A DNA stretch of 64,000 nt from Azolla pinnata (lineage: Eukaryota > Streptophyta > Polypodiopsida > Salviniales > Salviniaceae). Shown here one piece after another: positions 21,772-31,313 of the stretch. Positions within the stretch are counted from its first letter, which is position 1; every line of letters starts with the position of its first letter. Location: positions 1 through 64,000 of the forward strand of contig JBBBWG010025556.1 in assembly GCA_037176905.1 (NCBI GenBank), written 5' to 3'. A program made the translations under genes and the position numbers. Under the pieces are notes generated by a model. That model saw only the letters and a program-made list of their open reading frames with translations. It had not been told where the DNA came from and ran no database searches.

Positions 21772-24092
21772 CTACCATGCTCCAACCCTCCCGATCAGTT
21801 GTTCAATCCCTTCACTCTTGATGGAGAGGTCCTTCACTAGGTTGGACAGCTCTGATTTGTTCGGAACTGAATTCCAGCAGCCAGGTATGGGTGATCTAGG
21901 GAGGATAAGCTGCTGAGGGCTGGAGCCATCGCTGTTGCCATCTAACGAGCTAGATGCATTCGTAGACGAGCCCTGCATCTCACTTGAGAGCTCGTGTTCA
22001 TACTTCATTGTAAACAACTGCTCTGTATCGTGAGCAGATCCATAGCCAACGATGCCTTGTGATTCTTCAGGAAGGATAAGCTTCTGTGGACTTGAGTCAT
22101 TGCTGTGACCATCTAACGAGCTGGACATATTTGATGTCGATCCCTGCCTCTCGCTCGAGAACTCATGCTCGTATTTAGACGGCACCTTCGTCGCAAACAG
22201 CTCCTCCGGATAATGAGCAGACTCGTAGTCACTTATGCTGCTCTCTCTCGCACGAAACGATCTCAGAAACGCTTCTGTTTCCTCCATCATTTGGCTATCG
22301 CCTGCTCCTCTGCTCGAAACAGATGCCCCTTTGGTGGCATTGTCCCTACCACTTCCACTTGGTGGTTCGCTGCATGTAGAGCTCGGTATCAGATCCAAGA
22401 GAGCCTCTTCCCTGTCCTTCAGAACCCTAACAATGAGCATTTTCAACAAGTTCATGACTTGTACCGCATGCATTAATGCGGTCAAAGGGTCAGACATCTG
22501 CAAGAGGAAGTACGGATTTTATCAGCCTCAGTTCATGCAAACACAGACTGCATCGTTATGTCGCGCAGATCATGACTCGCTCACCTGCGTCATGTTGGGA
22601 GCGAACACCATGGCTATGTTGTGTGCATTCATCTTATTGAAGGGCTCCTCCTGCACAACATCTGCCATGAGATTGATTCCCCAGTCCAAGAGTGCAGCTT
22701 GCATTGGAGGCAATCTCTTCACCAGCTGCACAGCTTGCTCCTCGGTATTGCATTGCAAGACTTGCTCAGGCGAGAGACTGTCTAGTACACCCCTCGGGAG
22801 CTCACGGAACCATGCCTGTACCAAATCATAGTGAAGAAATAAAACCACTGAGATATTATGCATGTTCTCTGTCATCAGGGTTTCGGTGCTAGAAAGAAAT
22901 CAGGGCAGTACCTTGATCAAGCCAGCCAGACAGTGTACATCAATGTCGTAGGGCACAGTACCGTGATTTAGTTCGCTTCGCACACGCTCTTCCTGACTGT
23001 TCTCCGCATTGATCCTAAATATCCCTTCAGCCTGTTTACAGCATTGTCAGCACAGAAAGCTGGTTCGATGAACAGACATTTCATTGCAACAGACAAAGGC
23101 AATGGAGATAGAGGGACATAAAATTGTAAGGTACCTTAAGGCCTCCTTGATCATACAGTCTTTCCTGTAAGAGCAACAGTATCACAGGCACGCTGTTCCC
23201 ATTCCGATCGTATGCGCACTGCATCGATTCCGCAGATACCCCGAATGCGCTAACACTACATAAACAAGCAATCTTATCTGTCATCTCCCGAAACTCCATA
23301 TGAAAAAGAAGTCGTTTTCATCTTCCAAAACCTCATATGGATTAATGCAAAGCAATCTTTTCGTATCTTCCAAACACTCAACATGCATGGGTGCAAAGCC
23401 ATCCATCCTTCATCATCTTCAAAAACCCCGCGTGCAACGTTGCAAAAGCAATCCTGTTCTGACCTTGGAAGACCCAATCTCTTGCATGGATGCATGCCAA
23501 TCAATCCTTTCCATCTTGGAAGATTTTACATGGATGAGTGCAAAGCAATGCTTTTTAATCTTTAAAACCCCTACACGAGTGAATGCTAATCGATCCTTTT
23601 CATCTTTGAAAAACTCTACATGGATGAATGCAAAAGAAATTCATCTCTCAACTGCGATGCGGTAAGAACATGTGTATACCTGGCACTTGGCACTCTTCTT
23701 GGAATCTCCATCTGAAACTCTGCTGGTAAGCCCAGGAAGCCATTAAACCTGTCAAATGTGACATGTGCGACGTGCCTGACGTCTGTTGGACACCCAATGT
23801 CCATTTGTATCTGATCTTCAGACCCCTGACATGAAAGCCCTGATCTTCTTAAAGCTTCGAATACGAATGTCAGCAGGGAGAGCTCGACATCGTCCTCTCC
23901 TCTGCAACCTGGAGATATGATCGAATGCGAGGGAAAGGAAGCGGAAGCCGTGACCATATTCGCAGGGGCTGCTCCGTGAGAGGGCGCAGAATCTGCTTCT
24001 GAATCTGTTAGTGATGCGGATTGGGGCGGTTGGTGTCGGGTATGGCGAGGGTGAGGAGAATGAAGAGGAGAGATTGACAAAACCTCTGCCAT
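21772..24092 (-). CDS. CRIB-domain RhoGAP of the plant ROPGAP family
   Basis: Five exons on the minus strand: 23680-24092, 23135-23255, 22912-23031, 22585-22815 and 21772-22497; 1611 nt, 536 residues, all junctions in frame. A CRIB motif at about residues 97-126 (MDIGCPTDVRHVAHVTF, then GFLGLP) binds active ROP GTPase. The RhoGAP domain follows, with the Arg finger at residue 184 in AEGIFRI, NSQEERVR, CLAGLIKAWFRELP and the conserved MNAHNIAMVFAPNMT. CRIB plus RhoGAP in that order is the plant ROPGAP layout; these proteins accelerate GTP hydrolysis by ROP/RAC at the plasma membrane and control polarity and hypoxia signalling. The C-terminal tail of about 200 residues is Ser-rich and holds a near-duplicate 55-60 residue block. 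The start at 24092 gives a normal-length N-terminus. A telo-box lies about 104 bases upstream. Confidence 0.94.
21820..22230 (-). repeat. Internal duplication in the ROPGAP C-terminal exon
   Basis: Two adjacent segments of the last exon encode related blocks. One contains YESAHYPEELFATK, KYEHEFSSE, SSSLDGHSNDSSPQKLILP. The other contains YGSAHDTEQLFTMK, YEHELSSE, SSSLDGNSDGSSPQQLILP. The match covers about 55 residues with several substitutions, so it is an in-frame tandem duplication that has had time to diverge. Confidence 0.85.
23303..23645. repeat. Degenerate ~46-bp minisatellite in ROPGAP intron 1
   Basis: About seven diverged copies of a 43-56 bp unit with the core GCAAAGCAATC, CATCTT, AAAA, and TACATGGATGAAT fill most of the first intron (23256-23679). 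The plus strand is open through the array for 121 codons, but this follows from the unit size near 45 and is not evidence of a gene. Confidence 0.8.
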
Positions 24093-24195
24093 CACTATAT
24101 TTCGGTCTTGCAAGAGAAGGAAGTCCGAAGGATCTGTGAAAGCTTGGAAGCTAGGATCCAGCAAGCTCTCCTGGGAACCTGCGCACACAGACAGC

Positions 24196-24204
24196 AAACC
24201 CTAA
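24196..24204. promoter_or_regulatory. Telo-box upstream of ROPGAP
   Basis: AAACCCTAA on the plus strand (TTAGGGTTT in the gene's direction), about 104 bases before the ROPGAP start codon. Telo-boxes bind Myb-type telobox and Pur-alpha-like factors in many plant growth genes; function here is inferred. Confidence 0.55.
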
Positions 24205-24565
24205 TTTTCATATCTTTTGGTATGTAATCATCATTCTCTCTCGCCCTACCTACATTGGCACGGAGAAATCGAGAGCAGACGAAGTGCATCGAAGAAAGAT
24301 ACGGAGGACACATGATGGAAACGGATGGATGAAGGCTCTGTGTGGTGAAAGAAGGGGTGGAATGGAATGGAATGGAATAGATGGAGGGGAAGCAGAAGAC
24401 GTTGCTAGGGGAAGCACAAAAACTCACCATGGTGAACAGGGAGGCGCTTGTTGGATTTCCGCAGATTCATTGAAGCACAGGGAAGGCAATGAAATGGGGG
24501 AGGAATGGAATGGAATGGAAGAAATAGCGAAACTGAGAGAGGAGAGGGCGACTTTGCAGAGGAGC

Positions 24566-24567
<2 letters not shown>

Positions 24568-24602
<35 letters not shown>
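24568..24602. repeat. GA microsatellite upstream of ROPGAP
   Basis: A GA run of about 35 bases lies some 480 bases upstream of the ROPGAP start codon. GAGA tracts can be bound by plant BPC proteins, but nothing more can be said. Confidence 0.8.
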
Positions 24603-24606
<4 letters not shown>

Positions 24607-25239
24607 TTCTGTGGTAGTGCGGGCAGATCTCTATTTTCTTCCCTTCTTTCCTAAAGGCGGAAAGAAAGGAAGCTTCTGCAGAAGGCACAGCACAGCTGCT
24701 GCAGGCAACAGCAGGACGATGTCTGCAGATATGGGATATGGAGGGAGAGGGGAGAGGGACAGGAAACGGAGCAGTAACCGAAATGCCAAGAAACTTCGAA
24801 GAGAGAAAAGGAAAGCGAACGGGGGGAGAAAGAGCCGAGAGAGAAACAGCAGCGATGGTGAAAAAAGGGGGGGAGAGAGGAATGGTTACGTTCTTGTTGG
24901 TCGTCGTCGAGAGCTGTTGCTGAGGTTGCAGGGCAGGGAGGCAGAAAGACAGGAACAGAAAGGAGAGAGAGAGAGAGAAACAGAGAGAGTCGGCTATGGC
25001 TTTTCTTCAACAGAGAAACAGAGCAAAAGCACAGAGAGCGCTCGGGAAGAAGACGAAGACGAAGACGAAGACGAAGAAGACGAAGGAAGAAGACGAAGAA
25101 GACGAAGGAAGAAGAAAGAAGGGTGGCACGTGCGAAAGGGTCGTTAAGATCTGGGCGCCTTCCCGCACGTGCGGGACCCCCCCCCATGTACACGTGTGGA
25201 ATGCGCCGGCCTTTCTTCAATGAATGGCTGCCTGCGCTC

Positions 25240-25770
25240 GCCATGCATGCATGCATGCATGCGACGGGTACCCATGCATGCATGCGATGCGTACCCATGC
25301 CTACCATGCCTCCCCACACGCATGCCATGCATGCATACCGATGCAATTTTTACATACGTATACGTACGCACGCACACATGCGTAACTGATGCAATGCATG
25401 CATGCATACGTGCACGCACGCATACATACATACACACCGACGCATGCATTGCATGCATGCGTGCCACTCGTACATGGCTGCGGGCTGCACGCACGCACAC
25501 ATGCATGCCCCACCTAGCATAGCATGCACGGCATGCACATGCATCCATGCTAGACATGCAAGACAGGCAATGCATTCCATGCTAGACATGCAACGCATTC
25601 ATGCTAGGCATGCAACGCATTCATGCAAGCCATGCAACGCATCCATGCAAGCCATGCAACGCATTCATGCAAGCCATGCAATGCATTCATGCAAGCCATG
25701 CAAGCCATGCAAGCCATGCAATGCATTCATGCAAGCCATGCAATGCATTCATGCAAGCCATGCATGTGCA
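25240..25770. repeat. CATGCA-rich minisatellite with 22-bp and 9-bp units
   Basis: The left part is a loose CATG array. From about 25555 it becomes a 22-bp tandem unit built from ATGCATTCATGCAAGCC with an inner 9-bp AGCCATGCA subunit repeated in places. All copies contain CATGCA, which is the core of the plant RY/Sph element. Confidence 0.8.
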
Positions 25771-27538
25771 TCTCCCTCTCTCTCTATCCATCCATCCCAT
25801 GTTGGCCATCAATCAAACCAAATGAACCATGGAATCCATGAATTCGATCCATCATCAATCCGTCCCCCTTTGTTCCTTTCCATGTTTTAAACTTAGTTTA
25901 GCATTGAAGAAGAAGGTTAATTTTTTCTTTTCTTTTCTTTTCTGGTACACACACATGATTCTCATGCATTTCAACCAACTCGGGGCTTCCAATCGTTCCT
26001 CATCATCAGGTTTTTATGATGCAATGCATGCATGCATGCATGCAGGCGTTGTGGAGGATGAATGGTGATGGTGGTGGTGGTGGGGGGATGTGGATGATGG
26101 GGGTGAGGAGGAGGCATGGAAGAGTATGTATAACAACATATGTATGTACGTATGTATTGTATGTATGTGCATGTGCGTGTGTAGAGGTATGGATACATAC
26201 ATGCTTGTATCACCGCTCGTGTATATGTATGTACATGCTTCACGGGACATGCATGCAATGGCCGAATGACCAATGCTATGCTTACTGATGTCGGCCCAAT
26301 CTGAAGTGTGATGCAGATCGCACTTACTTAAGCTTTTGATTAGTGCGACACTTTTTCCCCAACCGATGGCTGAACATTGCTCCTCGATTGGAAATATACA
26401 CAAAGAAGAAAGAAAGAAATGTGAGATTCATTAACTGGAAATGTTTTGTCACTTTTCCAATCAGTTGTCACCGAAGGTGAAAGAGTTTACCAACCCCATC
26501 ATATAAGATTGTACTCGACAATCTTAGGTACTTGGGAATATGGCACACAGTTGGAAGCTTGAAGCATGATTTTTTATATCGCAAGCTCTCCAGAGAAGCT
26601 CAGCAAATCTGCAAGATAAATGGGAAGGATGGTCTTCGCAATTATGAATTTCGTCCCTAAATGAATCAGATTTATGTCGTCTAATATTACAACACCTTAG
26701 AATGTCAACCCTGTCGTGTTTGTTACTTTTAAGATAGTTTCAATAACAAGGTTGTTTTGAATTGCCGTGTTGTTTTAATACAAAACCTACATTTAAGAGG
26801 AAAGAAGAAGAAGAAAGAAAGAAAAAACAAGGCGTGAGCGCAGAGATCGACGCTTCCTTGGTCGTCGTTAGGATGCATTGATCGGATCGGATAAGTGGAA
26901 CGTTCGATGCTCGCAGAAAGCTTTACTTTTTCACACAATTCTGCAGCTGCAGCAACAGCAGCAGCATCAACACCACCACCATCATCGCCACCATCATCAT
27001 TGTCATGACTCATCGTACGTGGTTCTGCATGCAATAAAAGGGAACGAACAAAACAAAGCCGTGAAGAGCGGGTTCCTCTCTTACTTACACAGATACCCCG
27101 TCTCTGGCGGCTTTCTTATTTCGGCTCTAAGCCCGCCGTTCCCCCGTCTCAGCACGGGGGGCTCCTCGGAAATCCGTTCTCGGGACTTGGACGATCGACT
27201 CTGGCTTTTTCTGTTCTGTTTTTTTTCGTCTTTTCCAGGGCATGTCCCGAGAGATCGAATTCCGCATCATGTGTCCTTATTTTTATATATACATACGTGC
27301 GTATTGCAACTTTCCCCACAACAAGCAAGCAAGCAAGCAAGCAAGCTGGCGTTGCGTATAGGAAGGATCATTTTTTAGGCCCATCCAATGAACTAGGAAT
27401 ATGGTTCTACAGACTCATTTCCTGATTGGGTAATATGAGTTCTGTTGGAAATTGGAAAGTGTGTGTGGAGCCAATTTCTCGTGGTCGGGTTCCACAGGAT
27501 TCAAGCCCCAGTGTGAAACCGTCCAATTATTTTGAATC

Positions 27539-27575
27539 TGGGCCGTTGGATGGTGGGCGGCAGATGGACGGCCCA
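27539..27575. promoter_or_regulatory. Site II (TGGGCC) elements in the RPL24 promoter
   Basis: TGGGCC occurs at 27539-27544 and its complement GGCCCA at 27570-27575, about 140-170 bases before the RPL24 start codon. Paired site II elements together with a telo-box are a known signature of plant ribosomal protein promoters, where TCP-type factors act. Confidence 0.65.
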
Positions 27576-27711
27576 CACATACCGGCACTTCTTCTCTTCC
27601 AAAACCTCTGTTTCTGTTTCTGTTCTGTTCTGTTTCTCTCTTCTTCTTCTCTTCTGTTTCTTCTGTCTTCTGTCGTCGTCTTCGAGGCTCTGCGCCTGGA
27701 GAAGGATCGCG

Positions 27712-29730
27712 ATGGTGCTCAAGTAAGGAACAGAGAGGTCACAGGCTTAGAGGATTAGGGTTTAAGGCACGGAGGAGAGGAGAGAGAGAGAGTATATGTG
27801 AGCAGTGGCCCACCATCGCCATCACCGCCACCACTACCACCACCATCTCCATCATCATGATGCATCCGCCCATTGAGAGACAGCTCAAAGATCCGCATGC
27901 ATTAGGAACGAATTCGGAAACCCTTCTGTGCGGGAGGACTGTTTTCGCCTGGCCTCCTTGTAGATATGCCCTAGCTGAGTTTTTTTCCGGGATTGCAGTA
28001 TTCTTTTATCTCTAGTCGATGCTATTTGTGTATGGGATGGGACTCTCTTAACTCTTTCTGTCTTTCTTGTCTCTCTCTCTCCCTCTCCCGCGTTGCGTTG
28101 CAGGACTGAAATTTGCCGTTTTAGTGGTGCGAAGATTTACCTTGGTAGGGGCATCCGGTTTGTTCGAAACGATTCGCAGGTTTGTTTGTAGAATCTCATC
28201 ATCCCTCTGTCGTATGTACATTAGCATATGCACAAACTTCTTTTAACAATCTCTCCATTTCTGCTGTGATTGAAGCTTGTGTGGCGTTTAATTTGTAATC
28301 CATTTGCACGTCAAATTATAAGAAATTCCAGTTTTTGATCTCTCGAATCCATTTGCACATCCTCTGGCATTTTTGAGCAAATGCTCAATTTTCGCTTTGA
28401 TTGGAGCTCGTATAGCTTTCAATTTTGATCACTTTGTGTTTTGTTTTTTTCCTTATCCTTCTGCTGTTTGGATGGGATTTGTTCATACAAATGATAAAAA
28501 CATAGTCGGGTTGACATGAATACAAAAGCAATAGTCAGACGATGTGAACATGGCATTTCGGTTATCATGCAGATATTTGCTATTTTAGGCTTGCACATAT
28601 GGAAGTTCTCAGTCACATGCATGGGTGTGCATGTGTGCTATCTAAATCTTCTCTGATTGCTTTGTGACAGATAGTTCTCAGATCATCCTTAAATGGCCAG
28701 TAGGATTATGTCGATTCTCAGCTAGTGTTTCATCAAAGATTTATGTTTTACATAAGTAAGCTCTGTGATTTGGATTTTACTTCCAATGGATACGCGTAAT
28801 CCTCCTCAATTTGTAGGCTCAAATACTGCATCAGCTATATTGTAATTGCATCAGCTATCTTCCATCAATGTTAAAGGTGAATGATGGAAGATAGCTGATG
28901 CAATTACAATAGAATTACCCTAACATTGTGTGAGGAGGATGTATCATTTTGAAGAAAGACAGCTGAAGCAGATTCAGCTATCTTTGTGAAAGTAAAGCTC
29001 GAAAGAGGATGTCTCATTTCAAAGATGTGCTAAAAAACTTTGTCACTTCAGATTGCTTCCTATTGCGTAATACTGTAAAACTTACCTGGACTGGGGCTTC
29101 CAGGTGTTTTTGTTCCTCAATTCAAAGTGCAAGAGGTATTTCCACAACAGATTGAAACCTGCTAAGCTTACTTGGACTGCGCTTTACCGCAAGCAACACA
29201 AGAAGGTATTGTTTCAGCTGAGATAGTGTCGCATTGTAACATGGGATCATGCAGCTTCAGATTTCCTTTCTCGATCGTGTGTTTAAGTGCAGGATATCCA
29301 TGCAGAGGCAGTGAAGAAGAAGAGGAGAACCGTGAGCAAGCCATATCAAGGTCCATTGTAGGTGCTTCTCTTGAAGTAATCCAGAAAAAGCGTGGAGAGA
29401 AGACGGAAGTGAGAGCTGCAGCTCGCGAAGCAGCTCTGAGGTAAAGTGCGAGCGTTCGTATCTTCTGAATATTCTATTGGAGTTTGGTATGTGTATGTTT
29501 CTATTATACTCCAGACGCAATTTGATCTGCCTGTCGTTGACAGGGAAATCAAGGAGCGTATTAAGAAGACAAAAGATGAGAAGAAAGCGAAGAAAGCTGA
29601 GGTCATGGCTAAAGCCTCCAAGAGTAGTGCTCCCATGAAAGGTGTAGCTGGCAAGGCTGCGATGCCCAAAGGTCCAAAACTTGGTGGTGGTGGCGGAAAG
29701 CGGTATGCATCAATTCGTGTTTTGCTTTGA
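27712..29730 (+). CDS. RPL24: 60S ribosomal protein L24 (eL24), with an apparent 1-nt frameshift in exon 4
   Basis: Five exons: 27712-27722, 28104-28179, 29104-29205, 29293-29440 and 29544-29730. The protein starts [28 protein letters not shown], then [21 protein letters not shown] and [10 protein letters not shown]. Exon 4 encodes [18 protein letters not shown] and, in a different frame, [18 protein letters not shown]; exon 5 continues [17 protein letters not shown] and ends in LGGGGGKR. Family proteins read KPY-x-RSIVGA without a break, so one base appears to be missing at about 29347-29349. The exon is 148 nt where 149 would keep frame with both neighbours. This may be an assembly indel or real loss of function. 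The tail runs eight residues past the usual GGGGGKR or GGGGGRR end, so a further splice at 29701 is possible. eL24 is a late-assembling 60S subunit protein at the subunit interface. Confidence 0.9.
27755..27763 (+). promoter_or_regulatory. Telo-box in the RPL24 leader intron
   Basis: TTAGGGTTT lies 33 bases after the first exon of RPL24. With the site II pair upstream it forms the motif combination typical of plant translation genes. Confidence 0.6.
28838..28911. repeat. Perfect 30-bp inverted repeat with 14-nt loop in RPL24 intron 2
   Basis: The left arm (28838-28867) and right arm (28882-28911) are exact reverse complements, built around GCATCAGCTATCTTCCATCA. The loop is 28868-28881. A partial third copy of GCATCAGCTATATTG lies just to the left, near 28829. 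The transcript of this intron would fold into a fully paired hairpin. Confidence 0.9.
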
Positions 29731-31038
29731 GTTATAGGTTGTACATTTTTTGAGGAGCTACCTGGCTGCAAGGATGAATTAGAAGAACCTACATCATGCA
29801 AAGAACATGGAATTTCAGTGTTTAGAGTGCACTGTCTGCACTATGTAAATATATACAGGGTCAAGTTTTGGTTGAACTAGCCAAATGAAGTCTTCTACAC
29901 TTCGGATATGGTACATCTAGAGGTAATCTATAGTCGATATATTATACATACACAACTTGCCGATTCCAGTGATGATGCTTTCTACCTACCATCTTGTGCA
30001 AATGCCTTGTTATTCTCTCAGTCGGTCGACCCGATTATGAAAAGTGCCATTGACACGTGTTATAAAACGTTCCGCATCAGATTTCTTCTATGAGCTGCTT
30101 GTTGTGGTTGCGCAGGTGCGCTTATCGAATCAATCTTATAATCTCCTAGTCAGTATGCATGTTTCGTAATTTCCCTTGTGTGCGAGATTTCGATATGCTT
30201 CTCCGAGGGCATAAAACCAAGAAAGACCTCGCTTCTCTATTGGAGGATATATAGAACCAGCAAGGTTTGTTTCGCATAGCATATGAGTGACTGATATCCA
30301 ACTATTTTGCGACTTTTGTTGCATGAATCTGCATAATGATATTTGCTGGTGGGGTTATTTGGAGATCATGAATCTGTATATAGATGCAAAGCCAATGATT
30401 CGGGATTCAGAGACATTTGGAAGTTCTTTTGGTTGATGTCCATCAGCCTAGGGCCTATGGCAATGGACTCCTCCTTGTGGGTGCCAAGTTATATGGCAAG
30501 CTTTGTGGGCAAAAAAGCTATCTACAAGCAATGTTTCGACTTTTGGTGCCCGGCCTCAGCGGTCAAAGAATCGGTCACAATGCAAGAAGCAGCACCTGTT
30601 ATCTAGCCATATTTGGTATTTTGGAAAGGCTATTGAACTAGCGTTTTTGTGCTCATAACGCAAGAAGCAGCGCTGTTATCTAGCCATATCTAGTACTCGG
30701 AATGGCTACTGAACTAGCGTTTTTGTGCTCATAACGCAAGAAGCAGCGCTGTTATCTAGCCATATCTAGTACTCGGAATGGCTATTGAACTAGCGTTTTT
30801 GTGCTCATAATGCAAGAAGCAGCGCTGTTATCTAGCCATATCTAGTACTCGGAATGGCTATTGAACTAGCGTTTTTGTGCTCATAAACGCTGCCATCCAC
30901 CTCTTCGCTTGATGTTTGTTGTTTGCCAAATCCTACCTTGTAATCGAGCTCCTACGAATCGATCGCCCCGATCTAGATCGGCTTGCGGAGGGCATGGAAT
31001 CGGCTCGTCGCCGATGTCCGTCCGTTTCATCACGGATC

Positions 31039-31069
<31 letters not shown>

Positions 31070-31313
31070 TATATGTTGTTATGCATGCGAAAAGCGACGC
31101 TCGAAACGGGTGAACACGGATCGATCTATATGTCCCCAGGAACATTGGACATTGCGACAATGTCTGGGACATTGGAAACCGTGGACAAAAATGTGGACAT
31201 TGGCACATGGACAGGGTTTTAGTAAGAAGATTAAGATGTAGAAGAAGAAGAAGAAGAGAAGCCATTGAAATGAAATATCTGAGAGGTTTCAACAGCTCTG
31301 CAGAGAACTGGCG
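29731..31313. other. Intergenic region between RPL24 and WTF1
   Basis: 3' flank of RPL24 and promoter of the WTF1-like gene. No supported gene. Frames at 30343-30641 have no recognisable family. A 76-bp tandem array fills about 30578-30887. A short GGC tract lies near 31040-31062, and irregular GGACATT repeats near 31140-31210. Confidence 0.6.
30578..30887. repeat. 76-bp tandem repeat, about four copies
   Basis: The segment beginning TATTGAACTAGCG recurs at 30631, 30707, 30783 and 30859, exactly 76 bases apart. The first copy is the most diverged and the inner copies differ at only one or two bases, pointing to recent homogenisation. Confidence 0.93.

Larger units (their letters stand above)
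24093..27711. other. Long repeat-rich divergent intergenic region, ROPGAP to RPL24
   Basis: About 3.6 kb without a supported gene. In order it holds the ROPGAP leader with a telo-box, a GA microsatellite (about 24568-24602), purine-rich GAAGAC repeats (about 25045-25125), a CATGCA minisatellite (about 25240-25770), CATG and TATG repeats (26010-26250), a CAN-rich tract near 26940-27000, an AAGC run near 27325-27345 and the RPL24 promoter. Long frames such as 24611-25147 and its complement arise from the biased composition. Confidence 0.6.

Noticed and set aside
23300-23665. 121-codon plus-strand frame in ROPGAP intron 1
   Set aside because: Produced by a minisatellite whose unit is close to 45 bases; it opposes a well-supported gene.
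24611-25346. Long frames on both strands with Lys/Glu/Arg or Ser/Leu bias
   Set aside because: Purine-rich GAAGAC repeats keep frames open; no domain is visible.
30343-30641. Possible coding fragment before the 76-bp repeat
   Set aside because: Two frames are open but neither shows a known family; it is not enough to call a gene or a mobile element.
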